Numbered from the stretch's first letter, positions 27,587 through 36,735 are shown. The stretch is 64,000 nucleotides of DNA from Pseudomonadota bacterium (GCA_023423415.1 JAFAFP010000173.1:1-64000); one strand, 5' to 3'. The notes: generated by a model from the sequence alone, not told the origin. A program made the numbers and translations.

Positions 27587-28570
27587 ATGAAGCACCGCTC
27601 ATTGTTGTTCAATGCACTGCGCGTATCCCTGATAGTCGTTGCGACAGTTCTGACTACCAGCTCTTATTCGCAACCTTCGACAGCACCAATAACCGTTCTG
27701 GTCGGATTCCCGCCAGGCGGGAATGTCGACGCCATCGCGCGCCGTTTGGCCGATAGCATGCAGGTGGCGCTCAACCGGCCGGTGATTGTGGAAAACAAGG
27801 TTGGCGCCGGCGGCCAAATCGCCACGCAAACCCTCGTGCGCGCTGTTGCAGACGGCACCACATTGCTGTTGTCAAACGAGCACGCCATCTCGATCGTGCC
27901 TTTGACCAAGAAGAATCCCGGCTACGACGTTCCCAAAGACATATTGCCGCTTGCGACAGTCGCCACGCTGCCTATAGCACTGGCAGTGCATCCAAGCATC
28001 AAGGTAAGCACGCTGGGTGATTTGAGAACTTGGGCGCGCGCAAAGCGAGATTCGATCAACGTCGGAGTCCCCGCTGCAGCCAGCCTTCCGGACTTTGCAG
28101 TCGGGATTATCGGCAAGGCACTGAATCTGCCGCTGATATCCGTTCCTTATCGCGGGGGTGCGCCTTTGGTCACCGACTTGATTGGCGGTCACGTCCTGGC
28201 AGGTGTGACGGGAGTAAGCGAGCTTCTGCCTAACCATAAATCGGGAAACATTCATATTCTAGCAATCTCGGGATCCGAGCGCTCCCCATTACTGCCTTCG
28301 GTCCCAACCTTTTCGGAAGCTGGCATCAAAGGCCTTGAACAACCTATTTTCATAGGTCTGTTTGCGCCAGCGGCGACACCCTCGGCGATCCTCGACCGCT
28401 ACCGCGATGCCTTGCGGTCCATCACCGGCACCGATGATTATCGTAAAGCTTTGCTTGAGCTTGGCGTGCAGGCGGTCTTCGGGGACGCGCAAGATCTCAA
28501 GTCTCGAGTCGAAGGCACTCTCCAAACGTGGGCGCCTATCATTCGCGATTCCGGCTTCATTCCCAACTAA
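27587..28570 (+). CDS. Bug/TctC family periplasmic solute receptor
   Basis: 327 residues; signal peptide about 1-28 (MKHRSLLFNALRVSLIVVA..., cleavage near SYS-QPS). Bug motifs: ITVLVGFPPGGNVDAIARR, VIVENKVGAGGQIATQTLV and SVPYRGGAPLVTDLIGGH. GGAGAG precedes the ATG. It is divergent from the GntR-PaaK-Qor operon and shares its palindrome, so it probably captures the carboxylate degraded by that cluster. No tctAB genes are nearby. It is followed by IS debris. Confidence 0.87.
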   Translation: MKHRSLLFNALRVSLIVVATVLTTSSYSQPSTAPITVLVGFPPGGNVDAIARRLADSMQVALNRPVIVENKVGAGGQIATQTLVRAVADGTTLLLSNEHAISIVPLTKKNPGYDVPKDILPLATVATLPIALAVHPSIKVSTLGDLRTWARAKRDSINVGVPAAASLPDFAVGIIGKALNLPLISVPYRGGAPLVTDLIGGHVLAGVTGVSELLPNHKSGNIHILAISGSERSPLLPSVPTFSEAGIKGLEQPIFIGLFAPAATPSAILDRYRDALRSITGTDDYRKALLELGVQAVFGDAQDLKSRVEGTLQTWAPIIRDSGFIPN

Positions 28571-28680
28571 CCGGAGCAGCGCATTGATCAGCAATTGGTA
28601 GGCTGCGTCTCGATAACTGGAGGCTCGCGTTCATGGAGCAGCGCGCTACGAGAACGTTGCGCGTCTGGTCCGAACCGTTC

Positions 28681-29300
28681 TGACCTGCCGAGATTTTAGT
28701 TCAGGCGCGGTGAGCTTTATTGCATCGCGATCTCCATTTCGAGTGACTTCATGTCGCTGTAGGCCGCAGGTGCAGGAGGTCGATATCCAAGCGATGAGTG
28801 TGGGCGTTTGTGATTGTAGTGTTGTCGCCATTGCTCGATAACGATCCGAGCCTCCTTAAGGCTGTAAAAGATTTCGCTGCTGAGCAATTCGTCACGCAGC
28901 TTGCCATTGAAGCTTTCGCAATAGCCGTTTTCCCAAGTGCTGCCAGGCGCAATGAACAGAGTGTTTGCACCAAGCTGAGCGAGCCATGCCCTGACAACCT
29001 TGGCGGTCACGCCCTTTTCAGCATCACATCCGCGAAGGTCTCGATGACGCTGCTTCCTGGGGACTTTGAGGCCCTCCCGGCGCCAGATCCGCTGCACCCG
29101 ATCTTTCCTCACTTGCCAGCCGCTGATCTGCAGCAGCGCCGTGATCCGACGATAGCCGTAACGGCCATATTCGGAGGCTAGAGTGACAATGGCTTGGGTG
29201 AGCGCATCCTCGTCGGCACGAACCGTGGGAATATAACGTTGCGATCCCCGCGGTTGGCTGACGATCCGGCAGGCATAGCGTTCCGATTCGCGATTTTTAT
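28681..29300 (-). mobile_element. IS3-family element, internally deleted (copy 1)
   Basis: Leftward orfB remnant. N-terminal part: ACRIVSQPRGSQRYIPTVRA and YGRYGYRRITALLQISGWQV; then RIWRREGLKVPRKQ joins directly to VVRAWLAQLGANTLFIAPGS, GYCESFNGKLRDELLSSEIF and HKRPHSSLGYRPPAP. The central catalytic region with the first two acidic residues of DDE is missing, so the transposase is inactive. The right end (TGACCTGCCGAGATTTTAG, from 28681) matches the outer end of copy 2 in inverse orientation. No orfA is present. Confidence 0.8.
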
Positions 29301-29306
29301 CGGTCC

Positions 29307-29684
29307 GTGTGCTTCGGGACCAAGGCCTTGGAGGTCACCGTGGGCACGCTGACAATCAAGTACAAAGACCCTCGAAATCTGAAAGCTCGTCCAAAGAATC
29401 CTCGCACCCACACCTCCCGCCAAATCAAGCAGATAGCCGCCAGCATCCAGGAATTCGGCCTCATCAATCCGGTTCTGGTCGGTGGCTTTGATGCATCGTT
29501 GCCGGCCACGCCCGCGTTGAGGCTGCTATCTCCGTCGGCAAGAAGGATGTCCCAACCGTTCGCGTCGACCACCTCTCACCCACACCCAGATCGCGCCTAC
29601 GTGATCGCGGACAACAGGCTCGCCGAAAAGGCCGGCTGGCATCGAGAGCTACTTGCTAATCTCATTTCCAAATTCAAAATTTGA
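29307..29684 (+). pseudogene. ParB/Srx-like nuclease-domain gene fragment, frameshifted
   Basis: The frame reads LTIKYKDPRNLKARPKNPRT, IKQIAASIQEFGLINPVLV and, after a frame-disturbed middle, RAYVIADNRLAEKAGWHREL. These are the conserved blocks of the ParB-like domain found beside phage or plasmid DNA methylases. The expected GHGRxxAA block is scrambled, so the gene is broken. It lies exactly between the two inverted IS3 copies. The following 29685-29920 stretch holds a short frame (QLMDWSVSPILSRGAGFSVD) that was not identified. Confidence 0.65.
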
Positions 29685-29920
29685 CGGCCAAGTCGATTGG
29701 ACAGTCTTTGCCCTCGCATGGATAACAGAAAATCCGCGATTTTCAGGCTGGACTGATGAGGCAATTAATGGATTGGAGCGTTTCACCAATTCTCTCGCGT
29801 GGGGCAGGCTTCTCCGTTGACGAGATTGCAGAGACTATCGCGCGGACGGTCTCAATGTCATATGAGTTCTTATGCTGATCCGAGATTCTAAATTCCAATC
29901 TGCGGGTTCGCTGATTAACC

Positions 29921-30728
29921 TGACCGGGTTTTCTTGAACCAAGCTGATTGAGATAATCAGCGTGGAAAGGACACCTGAAGATGCCGAAGAAGCGAGATAG
30001 CGCGGAGCAGATTGTTTCCAAGCTCCGCCAAATTGATGTGCTGGTTTCGCAAGGCCGAACGATCGGCCAAGCGTGTAAGGAAGCCGAGATCGCAGAGCAG
30101 AGTTACTATCGCTGGCGCAATGAATAGGGCGGGCTAGAGATCGAGCAAGCAAAGCGGCCCAAGGAGCTCGAGCGAGAGAATGCATGGCTCGAGCGTTTGG
30201 TTGCCGATTTGTCTCTGGAGAAACAGATTTCTGAAGGATGTTGCTGAGGGAAACTTGTAGCGCCGGCAGGCGGTTGAGGCGATCCGACAAAAGTATCAGC
30301 TGTCGGAGCGCCTTGCCTGCCGGATCGTCAGCCAACCGCGGGGCACACAACGTTATCTCGCCACGTTTCGTGCTGATGAGGATTGCTTACCAGAGCCATT
30401 GTCACTCTTGCAGGCGAGAGACCGGCTGGCTCAGATCGGGTCACAAACGCTGTTCATTGCGCCTGGTAGCCCTTGGGAGAACGACTATTGCGAAAGTTTC
30501 AACGGCAAGCTTCGTGACAAATTTCTCAACGGTGAAACCCTTTACAGCCTGAAGGAGGCTCGGAGCGTTATCGAGCAATGGCGACGCCACTATAATCACA
30601 AGCGTCCGTACTCATCGCTGGCATATCGACCTCCTGCACCTGCGGATACAACGACATGAAGCGAATCAAAATCGAGATCGCGATGCAATAAGCTGTCATC
30701 GCGCCTGGACTAGAATCTCGATCAGGTC
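29921..30728 (+). mobile_element. IS3-family element, internally deleted (copy 2)
   Basis: Rightward copy in inverse orientation to copy 1. orfA (29981-30260) begins MPKKRDSAEQIVSKLRQIDV and has an internal stop after YYRWRNE plus a frameshift near LSLEKQI. The orfB remnant (30257-30659) reads YQLSERLACRIVSQPRGTQR, then jumps to IGSQTLFIAPGSPWENDYCE and HKRPYSSLAYRPPAP: the central catalytic part is deleted as in copy 1. The right end near 30694-30728 is the inverse of that at 28681. Left end placed at TGACCGGG by inference. Confidence 0.8.
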
Positions 30729-31062
30729 GCCTCGGCGAGCTTTGTTTTCTGACCGGTCAGAGCGAGGTGTTCGCGAAGCCAGGGTGCAACGGTACCGGCC
30801 ACACGACGGATCTTTGGCTGGCGTACGGCGCGGCGCTCATCCTGCTCTAGACTACGGATCCCGTCCTCGATGCCATCACGATGTTGATCTCAATAAAGAC
30901 CGAGTACATAGAAGCAGGTTGTTTGCTGCCAAGAAATGGCTTGCAGAGCAGCAACGGCAGTCAGACGAAAACGTCATACTTCACAAGACGGTGCCGCCGG
31001 ACTCGCGTCAGCCCGCACAATGACAGTCCGTCAATGAAGCTTTTCGCCCGATGCGCCGAAGC
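30729..31062. other. Intergenic, no supported gene
   Basis: A minus-strand open frame ends near 30729 (IRSLEQDERRAVRQPKIRRV then WLREHLALTGQKTKLAEAT) and might be the tail of a lost gene, but no start or family could be assigned. Nothing else seen. Confidence 0.4.
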
Positions 31063-32784
31063 TCACGCAGAAACCACGGTCTGCTTCGCATGCGAAGGCG
31101 CGGGTCTTGGAAGCAACTCCGCCAAGTTTGTGAGAAACGTATGCAGCTGTGGCACCACCGCGGCGCCCTCCCCGATCGCGGCGCCAACGCGCTTCACCGA
31201 GCCGGAGCGAATATCGCCGATGGCGAAGACACCGAGTTGGGTCGTTTCCAAGGACATGGGATGACGGAACACATCATCGGCCGAGCGTCCGCCATCGATG
31301 GCGTCCGGTCCGGTCAACACGAAGCCCTTGTCATCGAGGACCACGCCGCAGTCCCGCAGCCATTCCGTCGCGGGATCGGCTCCGATGAACAGGAAGACGT
31401 TGCGAATCGGCTTTTCGGTCTCTTGTCCTGTCGGATTACGCCGCCATCGAACCCGCTCAAGTCGCGCCTCCGGGGATCCTGACAGCGCCACGATCTCGGT
31501 TTGTGTCAGGACCTCGATATTGGGCGTGGCCTCGATTCGGTCGACGAGATAGCTTGACATGCTTTCTTGCAGGCTTGCTCCGCGCACCAGCATATAGATC
31601 TTCCTCGCATAACCCGAGAGGAACACGGCGGCCTGGCCCGCCGAATTGCCGCCGCCGACGAGTACGATCTCCTCCTGCCGGCACATGCGTGCTTCGATCG
31701 GTGAGGCCCAATACCATACGCCGCGGCCCTCGAACTTTTCGAGCTGAGGGATCGCCGGCCGCCGGTATCGCGCGCCCGCGGCCACCACGACGCTCTTCGA
31801 CTTCAACCTGCGTCCGTCGTTGAGCTCAAGCCCGAGCGGAGCACCGGAACAATCGAGACGCGTCACCTCGATCGGAATGGCCATTTCGGTTCCGAACTTC
31901 TGTGCCTGCACATAAGCGCGCCCTGCCAGGGCCTGGCCGGAGATGCCGGTCGGAAATCCAAGATAGTTTTCGATTCGCGCGCTGGCCGCGGCCTGGCCGC
32001 CATAGGCGCGTGCGTCAAACATGATCACCGACAGCCCCTCCGAGGCGGCGTACACTGCGGTCGCAAGGCCCGCGGGCCCCGCACCGACCACCGCGACATC
32101 GTAGGTCCGGTCCGGATCATCGATGCGAAGCATACCGAGTTGGCGAGCCAAATCCGTCTCGCTCGGACGTTTCAGAACCGTTCCGTCGGTGCAGACCGCG
32201 AGCGGCAGGTCGGATGGATTCGATGCGTAGCGTTCGACGAGCGCTTTCGCGTCTTCATCCTCTTCCGGATCGATGAGTTGGTGCGGGTAGCCGTTCCGGG
32301 CCAGAAATCCCTGCAAGCGGATCACGTCGGGATTTGAGGCAGGGCCGATCAGCACGGGACCGCCGGCGCCAGCTTCGATCAGGATGACACGGCGCAGGAT
32401 CAGTGCGCGGATGATCCTTTCGCCAAGTTCGGCCTCGGCGATCAGGAGTGCACGAAGGCGCGCGGTCGGGATGAGCAGGGCCTCGACGTCCGTCTTGGCG
32501 GATGCATCGACCAGCGACGGCCGGCCAGAGAGTTGACTGACCTCCGCCAGGAATTCTCCCGGCCCCTGCTCGACGATCGGCAGCACATGGCCTATGCCAT
32601 CGCGCCAGGAGACGGCGACTTTACCGGAGATCAAGACGAACATGCCGGGGCTGACTTCCCCCGTCTTGAACAGCAGCGCGCCCTCGGGATAGCGCTCGAT
32701 CGTGCCGAACCGGCGAATCCGGTCGATCTCCGCCGGCGTAAGCTTGGGAAACATCTGCTCGCGCCGCGAGTCGATCGTTACCAT
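31063..32784 (-). CDS. cNMP-binding domain fused to thioredoxin-reductase-like flavoprotein
   Basis: 573 residues. Residues about 10-125 form a cyclic-nucleotide-binding (Crp-like) beta barrel (GALLFKTGEVSPGMFVLISG, GEFLAEVSQLSGRP). About 140-215 look like a small thioredoxin/glutaredoxin-like linker. About 225-565 are a TrxR fold with VVGAGPAGLATAVYAASEGL, ARIENYLGFPTGISG, VGGGNSAGQAAVFLSGYARK and GVFAIGDIRSGSVKRV. The CxxC redox pair expected between these nucleotide motifs is absent (the site reads WYWASPIEARMC), so it cannot act as a normal thioredoxin reductase. Lead enzyme of a stress cluster, last in a three-gene operon with DUF1931 and a membrane stress protein. Confidence 0.85.
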   Translation of the reverse strand: MVTIDSRREQMFPKLTPAEIDRIRRFGTIERYPEGALLFKTGEVSPGMFVLISGKVAVSWRDGIGHVLPIVEQGPGEFLAEVSQLSGRPSLVDASAKTDVEALLIPTARLRALLIAEAELGERIIRALILRRVILIEAGAGGPVLIGPASNPDVIRLQGFLARNGYPHQLIDPEEDEDAKALVERYASNPSDLPLAVCTDGTVLKRPSETDLARQLGMLRIDDPDRTYDVAVVGAGPAGLATAVYAASEGLSVIMFDARAYGGQAAASARIENYLGFPTGISGQALAGRAYVQAQKFGTEMAIPIEVTRLDCSGAPLGLELNDGRRLKSKSVVVAAGARYRRPAIPQLEKFEGRGVWYWASPIEARMCRQEEIVLVGGGNSAGQAAVFLSGYARKIYMLVRGASLQESMSSYLVDRIEATPNIEVLTQTEIVALSGSPEARLERVRWRRNPTGQETEKPIRNVFLFIGADPATEWLRDCGVVLDDKGFVLTGPDAIDGGRSADDVFRHPMSLETTQLGVFAIGDIRSGSVKRVGAAIGEGAAVVPQLHTFLTNLAELLPRPAPSHAKQTVVSA

Positions 32785-32817
32785 GATTGCCCCGTTGGTA
32801 CGGCGCCACGCCGCGCG

Positions 32818-33303
32818 CTACAGCAACAGATCGAACACCTCGAACGACCGCTGCCAGTGTTCGGTCGACGGCCGCTTCAGGGCCGGATCGATGATTTTGA
32901 AAGAGCGCGCCAGTGCCACGCTCAGGCCGCCGACAATCACCGGAAACTGCGCCTCCAGCTCCTCGCCGTACGGCAGACCGAGCGGAGGCCGCGCCGCAAG
33001 CTGATTGAGGATCGGGTCGAGTTCGACCTCTTCGTCAAGCAGACGGAATTCCCGGATGCAACCCTGCAAGCCCTTGGTGATCGGCAGATGCAGCGGCTCG
33101 ATCGCCTCCCGCCCGTTCATTCGCGCCACCTCTTCGCCGACGACCAGCAGATCGTGAAGCTTGCGGTTGACGAAATCGCTGTAGCGGCGCAGGTCAGATT
33201 TATCGACGTCTATGCCGGCCGCGCGGCGGAACAGCCGCTCGAACCGCGGAATGGCCATCACCCGGGGTGGCGGATTGGTGTCGGCGGGTCGCGCTGCGAT
33301 CAT
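32818..33303 (-). CDS. DUF1931 histone-fold family protein
   Basis: 161 residues from the ATG at 33303 (AGGA 9-12 bp upstream); an internal ATG at 33258 starts exactly at the domain (MAIPRFERLFRRAAGIDVDK). Conserved blocks: LRRYSDFVNRKLHDLLVVGE, EPLHLPITKGLQ, GGLSVALARSFKIIDPALK and TEHWQRSFEVFDLLL. The DUF1931 structure is a double histone fold in a single chain. A DNA-binding or compaction role under stress has been suggested for relatives but is not established. It lies 26 bp after the upstream gene and 33 bp before the flavoprotein gene. A decayed second copy is at 40937-41132. Confidence 0.82.
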   Translation of the reverse strand: MIAARPADTNPPPRVMAIPRFERLFRRAAGIDVDKSDLRRYSDFVNRKLHDLLVVGEEVARMNGREAIEPLHLPITKGLQGCIREFRLLDEEVELDPILNQLAARPPLGLPYGEELEAQFPVIVGGLSVALARSFKIIDPALKRPSTEHWQRSFEVFDLLL

Positions 33304-33329
33304 GGGGCGTTCCTGTCTTGCAGTCTTGC

Positions 33330-33998
33330 CTACGGGTGTCCCAGCGGCTCGCTGCCGAGCCATGGGTCCGGACGAAGCGAGCTGAGGGGCAGGTCTTCCG
33401 CGCGCTTCTCGATTTCGATCTCGTGGACGCGGACAGCCCGGCCGCCGTTTCGCTGCAGGATGTCCTGCGCCATGGCCTCGCGTTCGGCCGAGCGCACCCG
33501 CACCCACAGGACGATGCCGCGTTGAAGTTGAAGCGGTTCCAGGCCTCGCAAGTCGTCGCGGTGGAACACGCGCTTCATTACCAGCGCGGCGGCGCCACCG
33601 GCGCCAAGGCCAACCAGCGTGCCGGTAATCGCGGCCGAGCTCTCGCTGCCACCGGAGTTGAGAACGCTGAATGCAACCACCGTTCCGGCCGCAGCGCCAA
33701 TCAAACTGACGGTGACCACAAGCATCACGGTGATATCGTCCCACGTGAAGACCGGCTGTCGCGGCGCGGGCGTGAGGTCCGCCACCTCTTCCGGCGCAAC
33801 GAAGGTGTTAAAGCGCTTGCGGACTTCGTCCATGCTCGCGAGCTGGTCGATGTCGGCGCGGTCGAACCCGTTCAGCAAAAGGTCTTCGACTGCGTCTTCG
33901 ACGGCTTGGCGGGAATGGAACACACCCGCCACCTCGCGCACCTTGATCCGCTCGAGAACGTCTGATGATTGATCCAAGGGAGCGTTTGATTGATCCAA
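33330..33998 (-). CDS. Membrane stress protein, YflT/GS17M-like N-terminus
   Basis: 222 residues. Starts with TTG at 33998 preceded by AGAGGAA; a duplicated TTG 21 bp downstream lacks that site. N-terminal segment AGVFHSRQAVEDAVEDLLLN resembles the general-stress protein 17M/YflT domain. Then come two hydrophobic helices (about 92-112 ITVMLVVTVSLIGAAAGTVV and 120-140 with glycine-rich AAITGTLVGLGAGGAAALV), and a cytoplasmic C-terminus RGIVLWVRVRSAEREAMAQD. First gene of a leftward operon with DUF1931 and the cNMP/flavoprotein. Function unknown; probable inner-membrane stress factor. Confidence 0.75.
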   Translation of the reverse strand: MDQSNAPLDQSSDVLERIKVREVAGVFHSRQAVEDAVEDLLLNGFDRADIDQLASMDEVRKRFNTFVAPEEVADLTPAPRQPVFTWDDITVMLVVTVSLIGAAAGTVVAFSVLNSGGSESSAAITGTLVGLGAGGAAALVMKRVFHRDDLRGLEPLQLQRGIVLWVRVRSAEREAMAQDILQRNGGRAVRVHEIEIEKRAEDLPLSSLRPDPWLGSEPLGHP

Positions 33999-34006
33999 GG
34001 GAGCGT
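33966..34006. repeat. 21-bp tandem duplication across a start codon
   Basis: TGATTGATCCAAGGGAGCGT occurs at 33966 and again at 33987 (period 21). On the minus strand it duplicates the TTG start and the first seven codons of the gene beginning at 33998. Confidence 0.9.
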
Positions 34007-34288
34007 TCCTCTACTGCCAAGTACTGGCGATCCGTGACGCTGCCGATGGCGCATCAGAACGCGTTGCATGATCGCGATCCCTTCGCGCGCGCGGCAAGCG
34101 AGGAGACGAAGCATAAGACGCATAACAGGCATCCCACAGGCTGGCCGATCTGGTGGCCGTTCCGCGGTTCGGCTTTTGCCGATGCATCATGGCGTTCTCC
34201 TCAGTGAGAGAGCCGTCCGCCGTGCGCTCCCCCCGCCTCGGCCCATGCGAACGGAAGATAAAGTTAGGCCGGGGATCACCGAACCGCC

Positions 34289-34302
34289 CTGACGTCCGTC
34301 AA
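34289..34302. promoter_or_regulatory. FNR/FixK-like box
   Basis: CTGACGTCCGTCAA, one mismatch to TTGA-N6-TCAA. Lies 290 bp before the operon starting at 33998 and 20 bp before the decayed crp tail. Confidence 0.5.
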
Positions 34303-34319
34303 TTTCCGGCAATCTCCCG

Positions 34320-34700
34320 GCGGGTGCTGTTGCCGATGTCGCGTTACGACATCGCCGGTTGCCTGGCTGTATCGGTCGAAACCGTAACGTTCCATGACCA
34401 ATTTGAAGCATCGCGGCTTAATCGCGTTGCCTGACACGCGCATCATCAAGATCGTCGACCGCAAAGAGCTAGCGGAACCACGGCGCAGCTATCACTGAGA
34501 GCTGTCAATGGTTGGATCGCCTTTTGGGCGACCCGATCCGGGCCAATGGCGGCAAGCTTGGCGGATCACTCGCCGGAAAGGGTTTCGATCAAACCTTCGT
34601 CAAGATCGTCTTCGGACATTGTATCGTCTTGCAAAGCGTTATTTTCAGCTCGTTCACGCGACCGGGATGCGGACGCGGCGCCCGGTACGCGTCGCGAGCC
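34320..34700 (+). pseudogene. Decayed Crp/Fnr C-terminus plus downstream sequence (copy of 63020-63380)
   Basis: VLLPMSRYDIAGCLAVSVET matches ILLPVSRYDIADCLAVSVET of the intact crp gene near 63020-63080. A frameshift then destroys the recognition helix, but GLIALPDTRIIKIVDRKEL-like sequence continues to about 34490. Similarity goes on past the stop: the 34500-34640 noncoding stretch (CTTTTGGGCGACCCG, GGCGGCAAGCTTG) aligns with 63200-63340. On the minus strand both copies contain a short frame ending in DDxxSExxLDExLxET. The region is a diverged segmental duplicate in direct orientation. Confidence 0.75.
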
Positions 34701-34867
34701 CGCGCGAGTCATGATTTTCCGCGAGCGCCGTAACCTTGGCATGGCATGATCGCTCCAGTCCACATTGATCGCCGGCGTGACCTAACGACCTAACCGCCGG
34801 ATCTTGAGAGCGCCGTGCGAGGAGGCCGTGAGCGCTTTGACGGTCGTCTATTCAGGCGGCTTGCTGC

Positions 34868-35305
34868 TCAAACAGGCCATGCGATGGCCCCAGCGAATAG
34901 ACAGCAGGCAGCGAACCCAATCGCGGTTTGACCCCATTCAACCAGGCCCCAGTCGCGCATCAGGTCCCGAGCAGCGGAGCCTGCACCATCCGGCGGGATT
35001 GCGCACAACCAGATATTCACAGGCACGATCACGAAGTACGTATAAGGCCAACTTGCGAGGATGACCGTCCCCCCGATGATCCAGCGCACATCACCAGTTC
35101 GGCCAAACTCTATATAGGCCAACGCGGCTGACATGGTTGCGAATACCGACAGTAAGACAAAGCCCCGCCGGTTACTCAACGACCATTCCCGGACCATCGC
35201 GGCAACATTGAGCGCAAGTCGGGCGGGTTGCTCGACAATATTTATATAGAGAGCTGCACCGACGAAGGCCGATGCAAGAGCGAATGCAAGAAGTCCGGAT
35301 CGCAT
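34868..35305 (-). CDS. DUF1772 / anthrone-oxygenase-like membrane protein
   Basis: 145 residues from the ATG at 35305, which has AGGAG 6-10 bp upstream. Four hydrophobic helices are evident: GLLAFALASAFVGAALYINI, FVLLSVFATMSAALAYIEF, WIIGGTVILASWPYTYFVIV and GQTAIGFAACCLFAGAIAW. The conserved EQPARLAL after helix 1 is characteristic of DUF1772. Function in bacteria is unknown. It is monocistronic, with a TTGACGGTCGTCTA near-box at 34837 beyond its 3' end. Confidence 0.75.
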   Translation of the reverse strand: MRSGLLAFALASAFVGAALYINIVEQPARLALNVAAMVREWSLSNRRGFVLLSVFATMSAALAYIEFGRTGDVRWIIGGTVILASWPYTYFVIVPVNIWLCAIPPDGAGSAARDLMRDWGLVEWGQTAIGFAACCLFAGAIAWPV

Positions 35306-35352
35306 GTGCGCTCCTGACGGTTGTGTCACATCTAAACAGTCCACATCTCCTT

Positions 35353-35390
35353 CATCTCATGCTGCTGATAACATCTCATGCTGCTGATAA
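35353..35390. repeat. 19-bp perfect tandem duplication
   Basis: CATCTCATGCTGCTGATAA at 35353-35371 is repeated immediately at 35372-35390, 48 bp upstream of the DUF1772 start, in its probable promoter. Confidence 0.9.
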
Positions 35391-36055
35391 CCGCGCAGGC
35401 TCGTCTTCGCGATGGTGTTCCCACACGAGTATCATGGCTATTGCTGCGGACATGCTGCCTTGATAACGCGCAGCCTCGATTCAACCGAAGACGGCAGCTT
35501 TCTTCCTCCATTGCCCGCGATCGCGCTGGCAACTTTTAGCTGGCACATCACAGCCGTCGTCGCTCCATTTCAGTATGCTCTCAACTCTCCCTGCGCCTTT
35601 GCAAGGCGCAGGCACATGTTTCAATGTCGAACGATCGGCCACCACTCGTACAAGAAAACCTCCATCGGTCTCCAGTTTGCGACCCAACCAAAAATAAGCA
35701 GGCTTCCCGCTATGACGCGGCTGATTGCGCCCGGTGACAGACTCGCCACTGCCCGCCGGCGTTGACGCCCCTTATTTCAACTCAACACCTAAATATCGCG
35801 ATAGAAGGTGCGCCGATTCTGGCGACAACGCCTTGATGAGAGTCAACTTTTTTGCGACCCTGAACCGAGCGGCAGGACAGATGGACAACTAGACCGCGCG
35901 TTCGGCGATCGTCGAACTTGAGACCATCGCTAAATCCGGAACAACCGCACAGCTGACAAATCCATGCAGATCATCGGGCTCACCTCAAACCTGCATCGGG
36001 TGGACCGAGGTCAAATCGAAGCGGCGATGGCTTGGACATTTGCGTGTTGCGAATC
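35391..36055. other. Long intergenic stretch with one FNR-like box
   Basis: No gene supported; open frames are short, lack ribosome sites and conflict between strands. At 35833-35846 there is TTGATGAGAGTCAA, a perfect TTGA-N6-TCAA site, followed by a T-run and an AGGACAG-ATG with a stop after two further codons. It looks like the promoter of a deleted gene. Confidence 0.5.
35833..35846. promoter_or_regulatory. FNR/FixK-like box (orphan)
   Basis: TTGATGAGAGTCAA matches TTGA-N6-TCAA exactly, but no intact gene follows on either side within 200 bp. Confidence 0.5.
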
Positions 36056-36541
36056 TCACGTTGCGGCCGCGGCCGGCGTGCCCGATCCGTGATCGAGGTG
36101 ACGCGAGCGCAGCTTGATGGCGAGTACGATGATGATCGCGCCAAAGACCAGCGAATAGGCGCCGAGCACCATCGTGAGCGCGAGAGCGCCGGCTGGCGGC
36201 ACCAATATCATCAGCCCGCCATAGATGATCGACAGGACGCCGGCGAGACCGAGCCACCAGCGGCCTTGATCCTTTGCGAAATTGTAGGCGGCGCCCAGCA
36301 TCAGGCACCCCGAGACAATTGTCCACGCGCCGATCAGAAGCACAAAGGCAACGACAGTGAATCCAGGCCAAAAGAAAGCGCTGGCACCGGTTCCGATCCG
36401 CGCCAGGCCATCGAGCGCAAGCAAACCCCAACGTTCGTGTCGGCGAGCAGCGCGCACCGCACTGACGATCCCGAATACGCCGTCGACCAGCATGTACGCT
36501 GAGAACAGTATCACGAGCGCGAATAGCGTGATGCCCGGCAT
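36056..36541 (-). CDS. hdeD: HdeD family acid-resistance membrane protein (5' end disrupted)
   Basis: 161 residues from the internal ATG at 36541. Multiple hydrophobic helices: ITLFALVILFSAYMLVDGVF, FTVVAFVLLIGAWTIVSGCL, GLAGVLSIIYGGLMILVPPA and LTMVLGAYSLVFGAIIIVL, as in HdeD/DUF308. The first helix is encoded upstream in frame (NNWWVLAQRSLAGIVVG IIALIMPG in two pieces) but lacks a start codon. The apparent original start, ATG 36675 with GGAGG 6 bp before it, reads five codons into a stop and is out of frame. The gene is probably damaged, or starts late. HdeD is part of stress-tolerance islands; an FNR-like box lies 60 bp upstream of 36675. Confidence 0.75.
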   Translation of the reverse strand: MPGITLFALVILFSAYMLVDGVFGIVSAVRAARRHERWGLLALDGLARIGTGASAFFWPGFTVVAFVLLIGAWTIVSGCLMLGAAYNFAKDQGRWWLGLAGVLSIIYGGLMILVPPAGALALTMVLGAYSLVFGAIIIVLAIKLRSRHLDHGSGTPAAAAT

Positions 36542-36735
36542 GATCAGGGCGATTATTCCGACGACGATACCAGCGAGGCTCCGCTGCGCCAGGACCCACC
36601 AATTGTTTGCAAGGCAGCATCCTTAAGGTTTGAGTTGCCCAAGGTGGTGTAGTTACCCTATGTGGCAGTGCTCATGACGTCCTCCGTCGCAGGCATTGAT
36701 TTTCTAAATCATTAGCCCGCCGCACGTTGATTGCG

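Noticed and set aside
35985..36620. 211-codon minus-strand frame
   Set aside because: Frame-shadow of the HdeD gene with Arg/His/Cys-rich sequence; only its first residues correspond to the HdeD 5' region.
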